Assembly: GCA_023853785.1 (NCBI GenBank)
Contig: JAJIRX010000920.1
Span: 1-64,000, forward strand
Direction: 5' to 3'
DNA from: Psilocybe azurescens
Taxonomy: Eukaryota > Basidiomycota > Agaricomycetes > Agaricales > Agrocybaceae
Length of the DNA stretch: 64,000 bases
Below the pieces are notes generated by a model that made no database searches, had not been told where the DNA came from, and saw only the letters and a program-made list of their open reading frames with translations. The position numbers and the translations under genes are program-made. Of this stretch, positions 48,301 to 60,171 are shown piece after piece. How positions within the stretch are numbered: position 1 is the first letter of the stretch; every line of letters starts with the position of its first letter.

Positions 48301-49728
48301 CCGAGCTCAGACGGACGAGATAATAGACATATCCAGTTCGTTCGAGAGTTTGCTAGTATCGTGTCGGTACTTCAGGTATGTACCACTTCGGACCAATTCA
48401 TTGGACAAGAAGTGTACCGGAAAACTGATGCCATCGTTTTCTTTTTCATTGTACAATAGGACAAAACGAACAACGTCATCGACCTGTATAAGGATATCCT
48501 TCGTGCCGTTGAAGACCTTGCGACTTGCTCATATACATCAGAAGCTTTCTCAGAATTGCTAAGCAAGATACAGGGCGCCGTGAGTCTTGTGTGCTGATTG
48601 TCGCCAGCGTCAGCTTTACTTACGAATTGTCTCCCTGTTAATGATAGATCGATCGACTGAACTTGGAGGGTTATGCCAATCTCGATTACTGGGTCGCCGA
48701 ACTGGATAAGCGGATAGAGAGCATCCTTCTCCAACGACTTACACATATCATCCAAGTATGGTGTTCCGAGTTTGATCGTACGGACGATGGTGATACGAGA
48801 CGGGATATTGCACCTGTGCGGGATCTGACGAACAAACGGAGAGATAAGAGGATGAAAGAGGAAAAGGTTCGTTCATTTGCTGTGTTATCTTGGAAGGTCA
48901 ATAATCTAATGTGGTTGACGTAGTTCTTGGAGGGAAACATGACACTGAAACCGATTGTACATGAAATTCGGATACAGAATCAGGTTATCTTTTTAGATCC
49001 TCCGATAGAGTATGCCAGAGCGACTTGGATTAAGCAGCTTCACGATTGGCTAGGTTCGTCAACCCAGGAGCTGTCTTGTCGATCCGGAATGCTCACTGTT
49101 CTGTCATCAGGTGTTGTATGTCGCCTACGTCGCATCCAGAGCTCACGATACGAGATTGGGTTGCAAATGCAAGGTGCTAGCGCGGTCGAGACAACATACA
49201 CGTCGCTTGTACGCTATTCTTTCTTCTTCAGTCCAATGCAGGAACACTCAAATGATTCCGCAGCTGACACGCTTCCCGGACAACACATTAGAGCGGCCCT
49301 TCTCGCTGATCGAGACCAAAGTCCAGCACATCAAAGAATACGTGGGCAAATGGCTCCAATTCCAATCTCTCTGGGATCTGGAAGCAGAATACGTGTTCAA
49401 CCGTCTCGGGGACTCCCTGGCCAACTGGCAGCAGCTGCTGACGGAGATCAAGAAAACACGTACGACTTTCGACACCTCGGACACACAGAAATCGTTCGGC
49501 GTGTGTGTGATTGACTACGAGCAGGTACAGGCGCGAGTGAATGCGAAGTATGACGCCTGGCAGAGGGATATTCTGAGTCGGTTCGGTGTCAAATTGGGGA
49601 ATGCCATGAAGGAGATGCATGCCTCGATTTTGAAGGCAAGGAACGATCTCGAGCACCATTCGATTGAGGGCTTAATTGGTGGAGGAGGTGGTGGTAGTGC
49701 CGTGGGTGGGGCAGTGAGAAGGTTCTAA
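45371..49728 (+). CDS. Cytoplasmic dynein heavy chain, N-terminal stem only
   Basis: Encodes the tail region that dimerises and binds intermediate and light chains, not the AAA motor. Exons read [57 protein letters not shown], then the DHC_N1 domain ([44 protein letters not shown]), [42 protein letters not shown] and [12 protein letters not shown]. Where a full heavy chain would enter the linker and motor, this one turns into a Gly-rich tail ([13 protein letters not shown]) and stops at 49726-49728. No AAA exon follows before 64 kb. Agaricomycetes are reported to encode dynein heavy chain in two genes, which fits. The AAA at 49250-49252 has one extra base. An in-frame ATG at 45206 is an alternative start. 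Confidence 0.85.
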
Positions 49729-51047
49729 TTCCAATGTCTAGGCGGTGGCGACGGTGGTAGAAACTTTGGAATGGTTGGAGGTTTACGATTGACGAGCCGT
49801 TGTGCATGTTTATGATTTGTTTCTTTTTCTTTTCTCTCTTTCTATGCATCTTATTTTTCTTTCTCTATACCCGCATCTGTAGGGATACTCACTCATTTCC
49901 TCTCACTCGTTTTACTTCGTTCTCCTTTATTCACCGTGCTTTCATGTCCTGCTACCACCACTTGTCACGTCCTTTTTTTCTTTTACAACCTCGGAATAAT
50001 GACTTTTGTTTTACTCTATCATTATTGCGTACGTGAATTTAATGACTAGGTGCTCGTGTATGTACAGCTATTTGAGCAACCCACTCAGTACATAGCATAC
50101 CATTTGTGTACCACCCTTTTAAATTGTTCGACGGTGTTTAAGAGAACGAATCTTATTCCACGTGATCGGATCAACGTTGCAGTCACGAGAATGGTCCGTG
50201 CGTATTTCGCCGTCATATATAATATGGAAGCCTGCGAAAGTAATTCCCCATCTCTTGTGCTCGGGCATGTACTGTCGCCAGTGAGGTTTCTACCGAGGCA
50301 CAGTTTTTTTGCTGATTGCAAATTATACATCCGAACCCGTCTGTTAGCTTCGGCTTTCAGCAATTTTTGGAAAACCCCTCATCATCCTTCTTTACTTTTC
50401 CTTGTGATGGTGCTGAATATGCACTTGAAGGCAAGGTTGGAGGATCCTTGGATTTTATGCCATGGTTTGGAGCAGTATTACATAGTAATTTGTTCAATAA
50501 AATTATATGTTTATGCCTTTTCATCTATGTCAGGGTTGGTTTGCATGAGTGAATCGTTATAAGCTTTCTCTTGGTTAAATACCCTTGGAAAAGCTTTTAT
50601 TGCTATTGAAACATGTGTTTCGACACTGTCATGTTCACCGGGCGCTTGTTTGCAAAGTCTGGCTATGGCTGTAGATCATCTGTTGCAGAGAATTGTTACT
50701 CCATGTTGCTAACGTTGTAGTCATGTTTGACTCAGGCTTGACTGGAAGCCGACACATAGGATTCAGACTCCCAAGCGGTTAGGGCAGCCTTCCCTGATCT
50801 CCCACGTACCTGCAATGCGGGTCTGATCCCCGGCGACCAGACCGGATCTCAAGACGGCAGTTTCGAGTCTACGCCCTTGAACTCGGCCGCACGCTTCTCA
50901 CAGTAGATCCCAGAACTTTTCCACGAATAGTCTATGTGTGCAACTAGCCAGATTGTTTTCGTTGCCAACCTTATCTTTCACTACGAACACTCATGAGGTA
51001 GGACTATCTCCCCGACGATTAGCACTCGCAACATACCTGCTTCAACC
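49729..51047. other. Intergenic, T-rich then mixed
   Basis: About 1.3 kb after the dynein stem. The first 300 bp is T-rich (TTTCTTTTTC-type), as in a 3' UTR and terminator region. I looked here for a continuation of the dynein motor and found none on the plus strand. Confidence 0.5.
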
Positions 51048-52757
51048 ATGTCAGACGGGTCTGGACTTACCCTTCAAGATGTTGGTTTGACCCAATACAA
51101 CACAGCTGGAGCCATATTCGTTGGCAGTACGGTATCATACGTGTACGTCGACTCTCGTCTCTGTGAGTCGTTTCTCTGATAGGATGCTGGGAATGTAGCC
51201 TCTATGGATTGGCGTTTTGCCAGGTTTTGACTTACTATTATAACTTTCCTCGCGACATTTTGAGCTTGAAGATTCATGTAAGGTGGATGAGCTTATGCAT
51301 AGCATACTTTACTAACGTTTCTGCTTGTAGGTGGGCCTGGTGTGGGCGGTAAGCTTACGGTACAATAGTTAAGGACCATTCCAATGACGCGAGTCGATGG
51401 TCTAGGCAGAAACAATCAATGTCTTTCTAATGACACCAGCTATATGGTTCTATCTGATCAGACGTGGCGCAGATATGTCCTTCGAACAGTTTGTGTTTTG
51501 TAACGATTGGTACGTGAAAAGCTTTCCTACAGAAGAGTGCATTCTCTGATCTTACTAGGACGCTAATGGTCAGTGAGCCCATGGCTCTGTCATGCCTTGA
51601 CTGACAATCTTTCCAGGCGCAATCCATACCAACTGTGAGGACTTCGCCTGTGCTAGAGGGCATCACCTGAATCATTATTCGTTGCAGGAAGTATGCTGTC
51701 TCCTCGTCGAAATGTGCGTCCAACTCTACTGTTATTTGTGCTTATGAGTTCTAATGAACGTGGCAAAAGTTTTTTCATCACGCGCATGTGGCGAGGTAAG
51801 CTACCAGCGTGCATTCACAGTATACTTGTGCCCACAGTAACGCGAATTGTTTCCCAGTTGCTGACTCCAAGCCAGTGGCGATGATAACGGTACGCGTCCG
51901 CGCCTAGCTTATAATTTATTTTGGCCTGACAACGCTGGAGGAAGACACTTCCCTTTTTAAGCGGATGGGGTGGGTTTTTTTCTGTTCAAGGCTGAACGTG
52001 ACGTTAAGATCTAATGGTGTTCGTCGCTCTGGTTGATTTCAGGTTTTAATTTAGGTGAGCCGCTTGTTTCCGTTTGGGTGAACATACTTGACTTTTGGTA
52101 ATAGTATATTGCGTTGGGATGTACGTTGCATCATATTCAGTCTCATAATAGAGGTATATCGATGACTGTTGTGACCAGGTACCGACTGCGGTGCTACCCG
52201 GACTTCAAGGCAAACGACGTGCGTTCCTGTCCTGTCGAGAAATCTTTATCTGTTAAACGTCAGCGTCAACGTCAACGTCAACTTTTAGCCCTGGTTATTC
52301 TCGTCATATGGGTCCAGGATCGTTTCTGACGGGCTTATTGCCGGCACGATGTGTTATATGCTTTGGAAGAAACGACCGGAGTCCTTATGGCAGTAAGCAT
52401 ATATCTACTCGACGATTCGATGCGTGGCTTATCGGATACTAATACTTGACGTTTTCCACTCGTTAAGCTCTAGGACGCTTCGCATGATCAATCGAATAAG
52501 CCTTTGGGCACTGACCACAGGTCTTTTGATGTGGTACTTTCCCTCCATTTCTATATCCCCTATTTATCACGCCTAAACAAGTGCAGGATATCCGCTGTCG
52601 CGTTTATGGTGGCGGTAAGTACTCAGCGGCATGCACGCCTGAGCTCTCGTTCATTCAAACCCCATTTGTGCTGCAGTATCTATTCGTCCCGACGACACTA
52701 ATTGCTCCTGCTGTATACCTGCTACGAGGACGAAGTAAGAGGTCTTTTGCTGTTTAA
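51048..52757 (+). CDS. Multi-pass membrane protein of the DUF6534-like mushroom family
   Basis: ATG at 51048 (MSDGSGLTLQDVGL) leads to GAIFVGSTVSYV, LYGLAFCQVLTYYYNFP and, after short introns, AETINVFLMTPAIWF. This is the start pattern of a large Agaricomycete family with about seven membrane helices and a C-terminal DUF6534 domain. Downstream come DGLIAGTMCYMLWKK (about 52325), LRMINRISLWALTTG (about 52475), then YLFVPTTLIAPAVYLLRG and a stop at 52755-52757. Middle exons (51500-52250) are hard to join and contain at least one probable frame break, so the gene could be damaged. Function of the family is not known to me. Confidence 0.55.
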
Positions 52758-53683
52758 GGAGTGATCTGCTCACGCGCAATTGACCAAGTACATTCCAATA
52801 CAATGCTAGCAGTGTACGTCCCGGCGGCCAGGAAAGTCGCTCCTCGATTTATTTAACAACTGAACACCCCTTTCATCACTTAGGCTAAACAGCCGAAAAT
52901 ATATTCGGAAAATTGCGAACCAATCTATCCCTCTACAAACACAGGAACAAGTGGTCTTGCCGGATCTTAGGTAAGTGGACATAGCTTATTCTCGATTTTA
53001 CCTTCGATTTTTGAAACGCATTTGGGCACTAGAGATATAGTGGCGACTTCGGATACACATTGACATTGACGTTATCGCTTCGTCTAGTCAACTATTGGGT
53101 ATATAACTAGTATTTGAAAAGTATCAAATAATGAACACTAAAGTGGCACATGGATCCTCGGAGCATGTTGCTTCTTAAGACAGTCAAACCGTCGTTTTGT
53201 CGCTGGTGTGTGCGCCTAGCAGGAGCCCGAACTCCGCTTGACTCTCATGGACCAAACTCGAAGGGACAAATCGATATCTAGTAAAAGTTCCCTGTTGTGG
53301 CCGTGAACTCACGAAACGAGCGCTAGTCGCAAATTTAAAATTCGGAAGCGACAAAAATCACCATCGCGAGATACCACCCTGTGCTGACACTGCCCTGGGT
53401 CCTGGCTGGCTTAACATGAAGGTTGTAGGAGAGAAGGTACTAGTATGAGTGGTCGTCTACATGCTTTTACTACATGTTGAAAGCTTCAGGAATCATGTGA
53501 CGCCTTCGCGTCCGCCGACGCGTGCGTTGTGGACTTCGCTGCGTAATGTTAGTAACATATACTGTCCCATTAAGCCTGGCGTGCGTTAATTCAAGAACTT
53601 ACTTCATCCGTCGCTTAACTTATACGCAGGTTTGCAGTGTCGACACGGCACCATTTTGTTGAGTCCCGGTTATTCTTCCTCAC
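52758..53683. other. Intergenic
   Basis: No coding signal. May contain an upstream exon of the next ORF, whose first in-frame ATG is not at its 5' end. Confidence 0.4.
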
Positions 53684-54466
53684 GTGAGTACTATTAAGTC
53701 CCTGAGGCCCGAGGGTGCGGTGAACATACGCCGTGCCGAATTCTTCAGAGATGACAAGATCATTGAACTCGATGCGCAGCAGTTTGCACAGTTGGGCCCC
53801 ACTCTCGCCACCCTCCTCATCACCATGATTGTCGGAACGCAGCAGAGCGACAAATCTGAGACAGTGTCAATAACTAATACACTTGTCGACGAAAAACCGC
53901 CACGGATACCCAGACACCTCGCGAAGCTCGTCTCCGCATCTCTTCCTATAGCATTAATCGCTTTCATATGCGCAGTCGTGGACAATGTTCTCCGTTCTCA
54001 GGAGCCTAAGACGTTGGTACCCATAATCCTAGCGTTCGTTTTCACCCTCCCTCATCATGGAGAAACACTGCTCCTTGTATGGCTACAACGCCATCATACC
54101 GACTCTATCCTCCCATTCACGCCGTGCTCCCCTCACGCTATCGCATACGCCGCAGGGCTCGGGATATTATGGATCGCGTCCGCCGTAGAATGTGCAATAA
54201 GCTTTCATCGAACCCGAAAACACGCCGTACATGTGTGTTTCCCCACCGTGGCACGGGACGGAACTGTTGGTACAGAAATAAGCTGCAGTATTTGGGCAGC
54301 CGACATTCTGTGGCCATCTATCACCTCGACTCTCACTTCATCCATAGAGGTGGCCCTTATCATATCAATTACCTGGATATGCTTTTTGCATAACAGGCGG
54401 GGTCATAAGACATTTAGTGCGCCGCCGTCAAGTACTATCATGGAGACGAAGGCTCTTGAAGCTTAA
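53684..54466 (+). CDS. Polytopic membrane protein, unknown
   Basis: A single 260-codon open frame with four to five hydrophobic segments: LATLLITMIVG, ASLPIALIAFICAVV, LVPIILAFVFTL, AIAYAAGLGILWIASAV and VALIISITWICFL. It has a basic/Ser-rich C terminus ending in METKALEA. The frame opens with GTG and has no ATG until inside the first hydrophobic segment, so the true start probably lies in an unseen upstream exon. I recognise no family. It lies next to the DUF6534-like gene on the same strand; both being membrane proteins may be coincidence. Confidence 0.5.
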   Translation: MSTIKSLRPEGAVNIRRAEFFRDDKIIELDAQQFAQLGPTLATLLITMIVGTQQSDKSETVSITNTLVDEKPPRIPRHLAKLVSASLPIALIAFICAVVDNVLRSQEPKTLVPIILAFVFTLPHHGETLLLVWLQRHHTDSILPFTPCSPHAIAYAAGLGILWIASAVECAISFHRTRKHAVHVCFPTVARDGTVGTEISCSIWAADILWPSITSTLTSSIEVALIISITWICFLHNRRGHKTFSAPPSSTIMETKALEA

Positions 54467-55062
54467 TATCTTCGATACTGGTAGATCACTCGTGAAGCCG
54501 GAATGTAAAGGTGGGCATTTGATTCTACAAAATTCGATATTCACTATTAACGGTGCCCAAAACCAAACCAAACAGGCGATTGAATTGATCCTCAATCCAA
54601 GGTTGACTGTTGATGTACATAAAGGCAGAGCGTTGTACTACTATTTTCTGAGAACTAAGGATCTTTGGGAATCATGTGCCAATTTATTCTTTGCTCACAG
54701 CCCAGTGCACTGTTTCTGCTCCTCGGAAGGATGTAGCTACTCATGAGATTAGAAATCAAAGCTGATGATATCCTCTACGTTCCTTCGTCTCAAGGCAACT
54801 GAATCGCAACGCTTTGCCTATTCTTTGCTGGGTGGATGATAACATGTATGTCTTTCATTCCTTACCGTCGAAGTCCATCCATTACCTCGTTTGCCACCTT
54901 AAAGGCGAAAGAAACTAACAACGTAAGCCTCCAATCAACGCAAGATCGATGTACATTGTAAACCATATGTTAATTAAATACTTTTCACGTTGCATATATA
55001 TGTAGTCTTCCGTAAGACGACTATCTCGTCCTGAGATGTTCTGTGAATGACTTTCGTGCGTT
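54467..55062. other. Intergenic between convergent genes
   Basis: Lies between the plus-strand membrane ORF and the minus-strand F-box pseudogene. A 109-codon plus-strand frame at 54417-54746 has no recognisable features and overlaps the previous gene's 3' end; I do not call it. Confidence 0.4.
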
Positions 55063-55950
55063 CTATGGATACGTAGGAAAAGTTCCCAGGAAACATGGGT
55101 TAAAACGGGTAAGCACTGGTTCGGAGATGGTGTAGTCAGAAAGGGGAGGAGAGTCTCCAAGATATAGAATATGTTTGATGGTTAACGCCCAATAATGCTC
55201 CAGATAGCTGATCCAATCCGGATAGGGGACATTCAAAAATTCATCGTTCTCTTTCTGAGGCACTATTATGAGTCCCCGACTCGGAGTCGTCAGACTTTGG
55301 TTGCCGCTCGTGAGGGATGACGGCCGACGACTCGAGTTCCAAATAATCGGTGACATACACCCGGCCAAAGAGGTTAGGTTCATCTTCGTCGAAAATTAAC
55401 CAATCTGTCGTGGTATAGGCCCTCCAGATAAGAAGTCTAAGGATGAATCTGGCTTCAGATGTCCTGTGTTTGTATACGACGGCCAAAAGTTCGGGGATTC
55501 CTTCTTGTATCCCCAATTAACGCCACACCTTCTCGTAGCGCCAGAATCACGGGAGAATGTAAACGGTAGGCCAGGCCACATACAGGCAATGGCAAGACGG
55601 GCAGGCCATTCGAGGATCCAGATATCCAGACGCGGAACTCTTAGGGAATCACTGGATATTATACGAGGGCGTCAATGTGTCGATCTGATGGCTGTAGATT
55701 GTTGAGTATCCATATATGTGAGTTTAGAAAGTGTGGAATGTTGATCATATTCTGATACAATGTGAAGAGACAGCATCGAGGGGCAGAAGACAGTGTCAGT
55801 CCTTGCATGCGCCATTGAAGATGATATACGATTTGAGCTCCAAAAATGAGAATATATGAAGAAGGATTTTGACTGGAAGAATTTGGAGCGAAATTTTAAG
55901 GGGAGACACTCTTATTTTGGCTGTTCATATAGCTTGTTTGCACCGAATAT
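55063..55950 (-). pseudogene. F-box protein pseudogene, tandem copy
   Basis: Minus-strand similarity to the F-box gene at 56512-57584. The F-box itself (VKILLHIFSFLELKSY) is followed at once by a TGA where the paralogue has Trp (CKGWR), and the segment for ADIHPSRRR is lost. The later part is better kept: RIWILEWPARLAIACMWPGLPFT, RFILRLLIWRAYTTTDWLIFDE, FGRVYVTDYLELESSAVIPHERQP, then PDWISYLEHYWA. At least two further frame changes are needed (G4 at 55493-55496 and near 55245). The loss of the F-box core and the nonsense codon make this a real pseudogene rather than only error. Confidence 0.7.
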
Positions 55951-56511
55951 TAGACGATGTACGAAGAAAGAAGATTTGCTGAAGACATGGAATGAGTTAT
56001 ATATAGAATGGAGCTGACCCATTTTATGATCAGAAAGCACAACTGGGATGATGAGAGTGTAGCTATAGGAGACCGCGAACGGAATAGGCGCCCTTCGTCA
56101 ACCCTTCAACACGTCGTGATGAGTCAATACCAAGGAGACACACGATCATGTGGTAATTTCACTGTATCAGCTGACACTAATTTGCTTCTGACGCGACGCG
56201 AGGGAGCTAGAAGATAACCATCCTGGGTCTCTGTACGAGTTTCTTCTACAGATCAGTCACGAGTCTACACGGGAGCGTGTTAGATGTACATCACAGGTCT
56301 GCCTTCGGGTCGCCAAAAACAATGCCTTGAAACTCTTCCCGAGTAAGACAAAGAAATCAATCATCACTTGAGGTGATTCTATTAGTCTGAGATTGAGATC
56401 TCGCAAAAGATTCAAGAAAGAAATGTGCACACGAATTAATCGTTGGAAAAAGAGGAAATTCAAAAGTAGTACATAGAAACAATTATTTACTGTATCCCAA
56501 ATGTATTCCAT

Positions 56512-57584
56512 TTAACTTGAATTCAAGTGTTCCACGTGTTCGAGTCGTGAGCTCCATGAAAATGTAGGAAGAGCATCTGCCGTACTTTGATCGAATAGGG
56601 TTTTTATTGGCTGACGTATTGGTTCTTCGCGATAAGGATGTAATTTCCCAGTAAGCACGAGGTCTTTGACACTGGCTGCCCAGCGATGCTCTAAATAGCT
56701 TATCCAATCTGTATAGGGATTATTCATTCAGGCCTTATGAATATCATCGGTAGAAACCTTCACACCTGGATATACACTCTCTTCTTGACAATCATCATCT
56801 TCGTTTGAACAGAAACTAATGGCCTCAGGATCAAGCTCTTCTTTGATAGTTGGCTGTCGGTCGTGAGGGATGACTACGGATGACTCGAGCTTCATGAAGT
56901 CAGTAATATGGACTCGACCAAAGAGAGCGGTATCTTCTTGGTCGAATATCAGCCACTCTGTCGTGGTAAATGCTCTCCATATAAGAAGGCCAGGGATGAA
57001 CTTGACGCCAGGTGTCTTGTGTTTGCAAATGACGGCCAGGAGCTCGGGGAGTTATTCCTATATCCCAACCAATTGACGCCATATCTTCTCATAGCATTTC
57101 CTCTATAGCAATCGGTGAATGGGAGACCGGGCCACATACAGGCTATGGCCAGGCGGGCGGGCCATTCAAGTATCCATATTCGAAACTCCTCGGGAATTGC
57201 TGAATACTGTGCAAGTAGGGCATCGATGTACGCTTGCCGATCGAATGGTTGAAGATTGGCCAGTGTCCATGGGCGAGAGTTGAGGAAGTGTGGAGTGTTA
57301 ATCATACTCTGAAAGAGTGCGAAGAGACGTCGTCGAGATGGGTGTATATCAGCGAAAGGTAGAAGACAACGCCAGCCTTTGCATACACCATTTGAGATGA
57401 TGTACGCTTTGAGTTCCAAAAACGAGAATATATGAAGCAGGATTTCGATTGGAAGAGATTGAATAGTGAGACTAGGAAGAGATACCGGCGGTTCGATTAG
57501 CTTGTTTCCACCACGAATTAGGCGTTGTATGAAGCAGTGCGTAGATGCTTTCACTGAAGGGATGTACTGCATTGTATACAGCAT
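56512..57584 (-). CDS. F-box protein
   Basis: F-box proteins recruit substrates to SCF ubiquitin ligases through Skp1. ATG at 57584; the F-box is at residues about 40-85 (LPIEILLHIFSFLELKAY, then SNGVCKGWRCLLPFADI). The body is the usual mushroom type: FRIWILEWPARLAIACMWPGLP, then KFIPGLLIWRAFTTTEWLIFDQ, FGRVHITDFMKLESSVVIP and TDWISYLEHRWA. The G4 run at 57046-57049 is one base short: adding one joins YRNNSP to ELLAVICKHK. A TGA at 56728-56730 then falls just before MNNPYTDWISYLEHRW, although the paralogue's similarity continues through it. It is therefore either a nonsense mutation or another base-call fault. Possible full end at 56512. Confidence 0.7.
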
Positions 57585-57971
57585 GGAACTGGCTTATTCG
57601 ATAAATCGAAAGCACTGTCAAGAAGTGGAAGAGTTGTGTTAAATACATACTCTTCGCCTTGGAACGTGGTAAATGTAAGACAAAGCCAACCTCAACATCG
57701 CCTCAGCACCCGTGTCCTGCGCGATTTTAATGAAACACGGTCCTATGAAGTCACCTGATACAAATTAAGATGGCGCGACGCGGACCACGGTAGAAAGGAT
57801 GAACAAACTGCCGCTATAAGTAGAGTATATTTATTTAACGACATGATATACCCACAATGTAATCCATAACATCCTCAGTTCAGGGCGCTTTACATTCATA
57901 TACAATATATCAAGTGTGTTAAGCTTTACCATTTAACCCGCCATTTCCCTTAAATTGATTGAATATCTAAT

Positions 57972-60171
57972 TTACACGCTACCATAAGTGATCAGCTCTG
58001 ATTGTAGCGCTCCGCGTCGGACGCGCTCGACCAACGATGAGTTCTCATTAAATGTACCGGCTGCTCTGCGAGGATGTTCAACAATTCTGTATGAGACCCA
58101 GTGTGAGCTACGATAGCTTTCTGTACTCGGGTGAACCACAAGACTTACCCTCCAAGTATGTTCGAGGTCATTTGACGACGCGCGCGTCTCTTGCTACGGT
58201 TATCTTCGTACATATCGGTTTCATCGACGATTTCTTCTGAGATGATCTCCTATAGAGTTTAGAATATTATGTCAGATAGCTAGTAGTTCTTGGTGCAATT
58301 GTCTTCGTACTTCAATGATATCTACGGTTAGGAATAGAAGAGATGAGGATGAGTGACAATTGGACGCAGAAATACGCATAATTTTCCTACCTTCTAGAGT
58401 AATAACGCCCAATGCACCGCCAACTTTTCCTGGTGTACGGCTGATCAGAATAAGATGCGCTCTTCCAGTCTGGCTGTCAACCGAGATAGAAATCGAATCA
58501 GTTAAGTTCATTCAAGTAATGCAGATACAGTACCCACAAATAATCTAGCGCTTGGAAGCAATTGATGGATGGAGAAGCCTCTGGTAGGATAGACAGTGGA
58601 AAGGAGGATACGGGAAGGGCTTGCTTGGGATCATAAGTCAAAAGCTGACAAGTAACTTAGAATTCACGTGTGGCAAAAATAATAATCTGCGATTCAATAC
58701 CGTTTTGACTAGCAGAAGTCCAATGAAAGCATCCTTGTTCCCTTTTTCGTGTACCGGGAATCGTGAATATCCGCTCTGTAGGCTGTATAGGCGCGTAAGT
58801 ATAGAAACAGAGAGGGGGAAATCGAGATATACATTGTATGAACAGCTGGATAGTCTAGTATATCATCAGAGGACAGCACCACCGTATCCTGTACGTATAA
58901 AAACTTTCAAGTTCCGACCTATCCAGTAGACTGCGGGGGTGGCGTACCTTCAGCGGTGTCATAATTGCTTCTACCTTTTTGTATTCAACTCCAGGACTCC
59001 ATTTAGGATGGTGATCTCATCGTCACGAAGTGGCTCATCACCAGTCCGGTGAAATTGGAGGAAGGATTTCAGCTCAGCTTTCTTGTACGTATGCTGTTCT
59101 TTCGTGCCTAAGACCATATCGAGAACTTTAGCGATCGGCCATGCGATAGGAGCTAGAGTCCGATGAGTGTCGGGAATATTCACAGCCATGCCATTCTTCG
59201 TACCGAGAAGAAACATCATTCCGAGGACAAAGGGTGCACATTTTGCACCTATTGATAGACCGTAGCGCACGCTGACAGCTTGCGGGATGATTCTTGTTGG
59301 GCAGCAGGAAATAAGCGTGGGTAATATGGAGCAGGTGACAGAGGGAACGTACTCGCTAAGCGGAGAAAACGGTGGAATGGCGCACAATAAGAAACCAGCC
59401 CAAAACTCAGGTAAGGACGGAAACCTACCCGAAAATAACTGAGAACGGTTAGAAGAATATTGGTGGGACATATTGTGGGTAGGATGTACCGATAGAAGCT
59501 GTTGATATAGCTATGGCGGTATAACCTCCACCAAGCTGGTTCGTTAATTAGTCTAATTATGACCGGCAAGTTGTAGGGAATCGTCGACGTACTGCTGAAT
59601 CCAAGAATATTGGTAAACTTTCATTTACAATCTACAAAACTTCGAGTGAGGTCCCGAGTATCGACCGTGAAGCACAGTGGACGAACCACATTTCCCAGCA
59701 GAAGAACCTATCTCAATTTCAGCCAAAACCTCAACGATTGGAAAATAGAAGGACATACGACCAAAACCCAATGCTTTCCCCTCTGCATTAACTTCAGAAC
59801 TGGGATTAGTAGTGAGTTTTCACAGCAAAAAACGAATACTGATCACCGTACCTGTCTGAGCATTTTTTTCTGCTTGATGTCTTCCGATGAGTGGGCCAAA
59901 ACTCGAAGGTGTAATTCGTCAAGTCCCATAAGGCCCAATGTTAAGCTACGCTTTCGACATGAGAGTGTCTTGTCGAATATCGCAGAAGAGTCACTTACCC
60001 AGCAAATACACCACCAGTCAATACCAGAAATGCACTGACAGTAACATGGAACCAAAACTCTTCAGGATCTGGCTGAGGGTGTCCTATCTTGGGCTTCCTT
60101 TGGATATGGTGGTGAGGGGATGCGCTCACGACGCGGAGAAGCAAGATAAGAGTAGGTATCCTGAGCTTCAT
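57972..60171 (-). CDS. MAM3/CNNM-type DUF21-CBS membrane protein, copy 3
   Basis: Inverted paralogue of the pair at 31.4-36.2 kb, with the same exon pattern. ATG at 60171 gives MKLRIPTLILLLRVVSA (signal peptide), then [120 protein letters not shown], then RTPGKVGGALGVITLE and [13 protein letters not shown]. It ends with LITYGSV at 57972-57974. The T5 run at 58976-58980 is one base short; adding one gives NTKKVEAIMTPLK. Its C-terminal tail is shorter than in copies 1 and 2. Otherwise it looks full-length and not decayed. Confidence 0.85.

Noticed and set aside
50780..50870. tRNA-like or Ser/Leu tRNA candidate around GGGTCTGATCCCC
   Set aside because: The putative T-arm does not pair properly and the A-box is poor.
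52256..52286. CGTCAA hexamer tandem repeat
   Set aside because: Only about four short units inside a probable gene; ordinary simple sequence.
56728..56730. TGA in the F-box gene read as selenocysteine
   Set aside because: Fungi of this group are not known to use selenocysteine and no supporting element is visible; mutation or base-call error is simpler.
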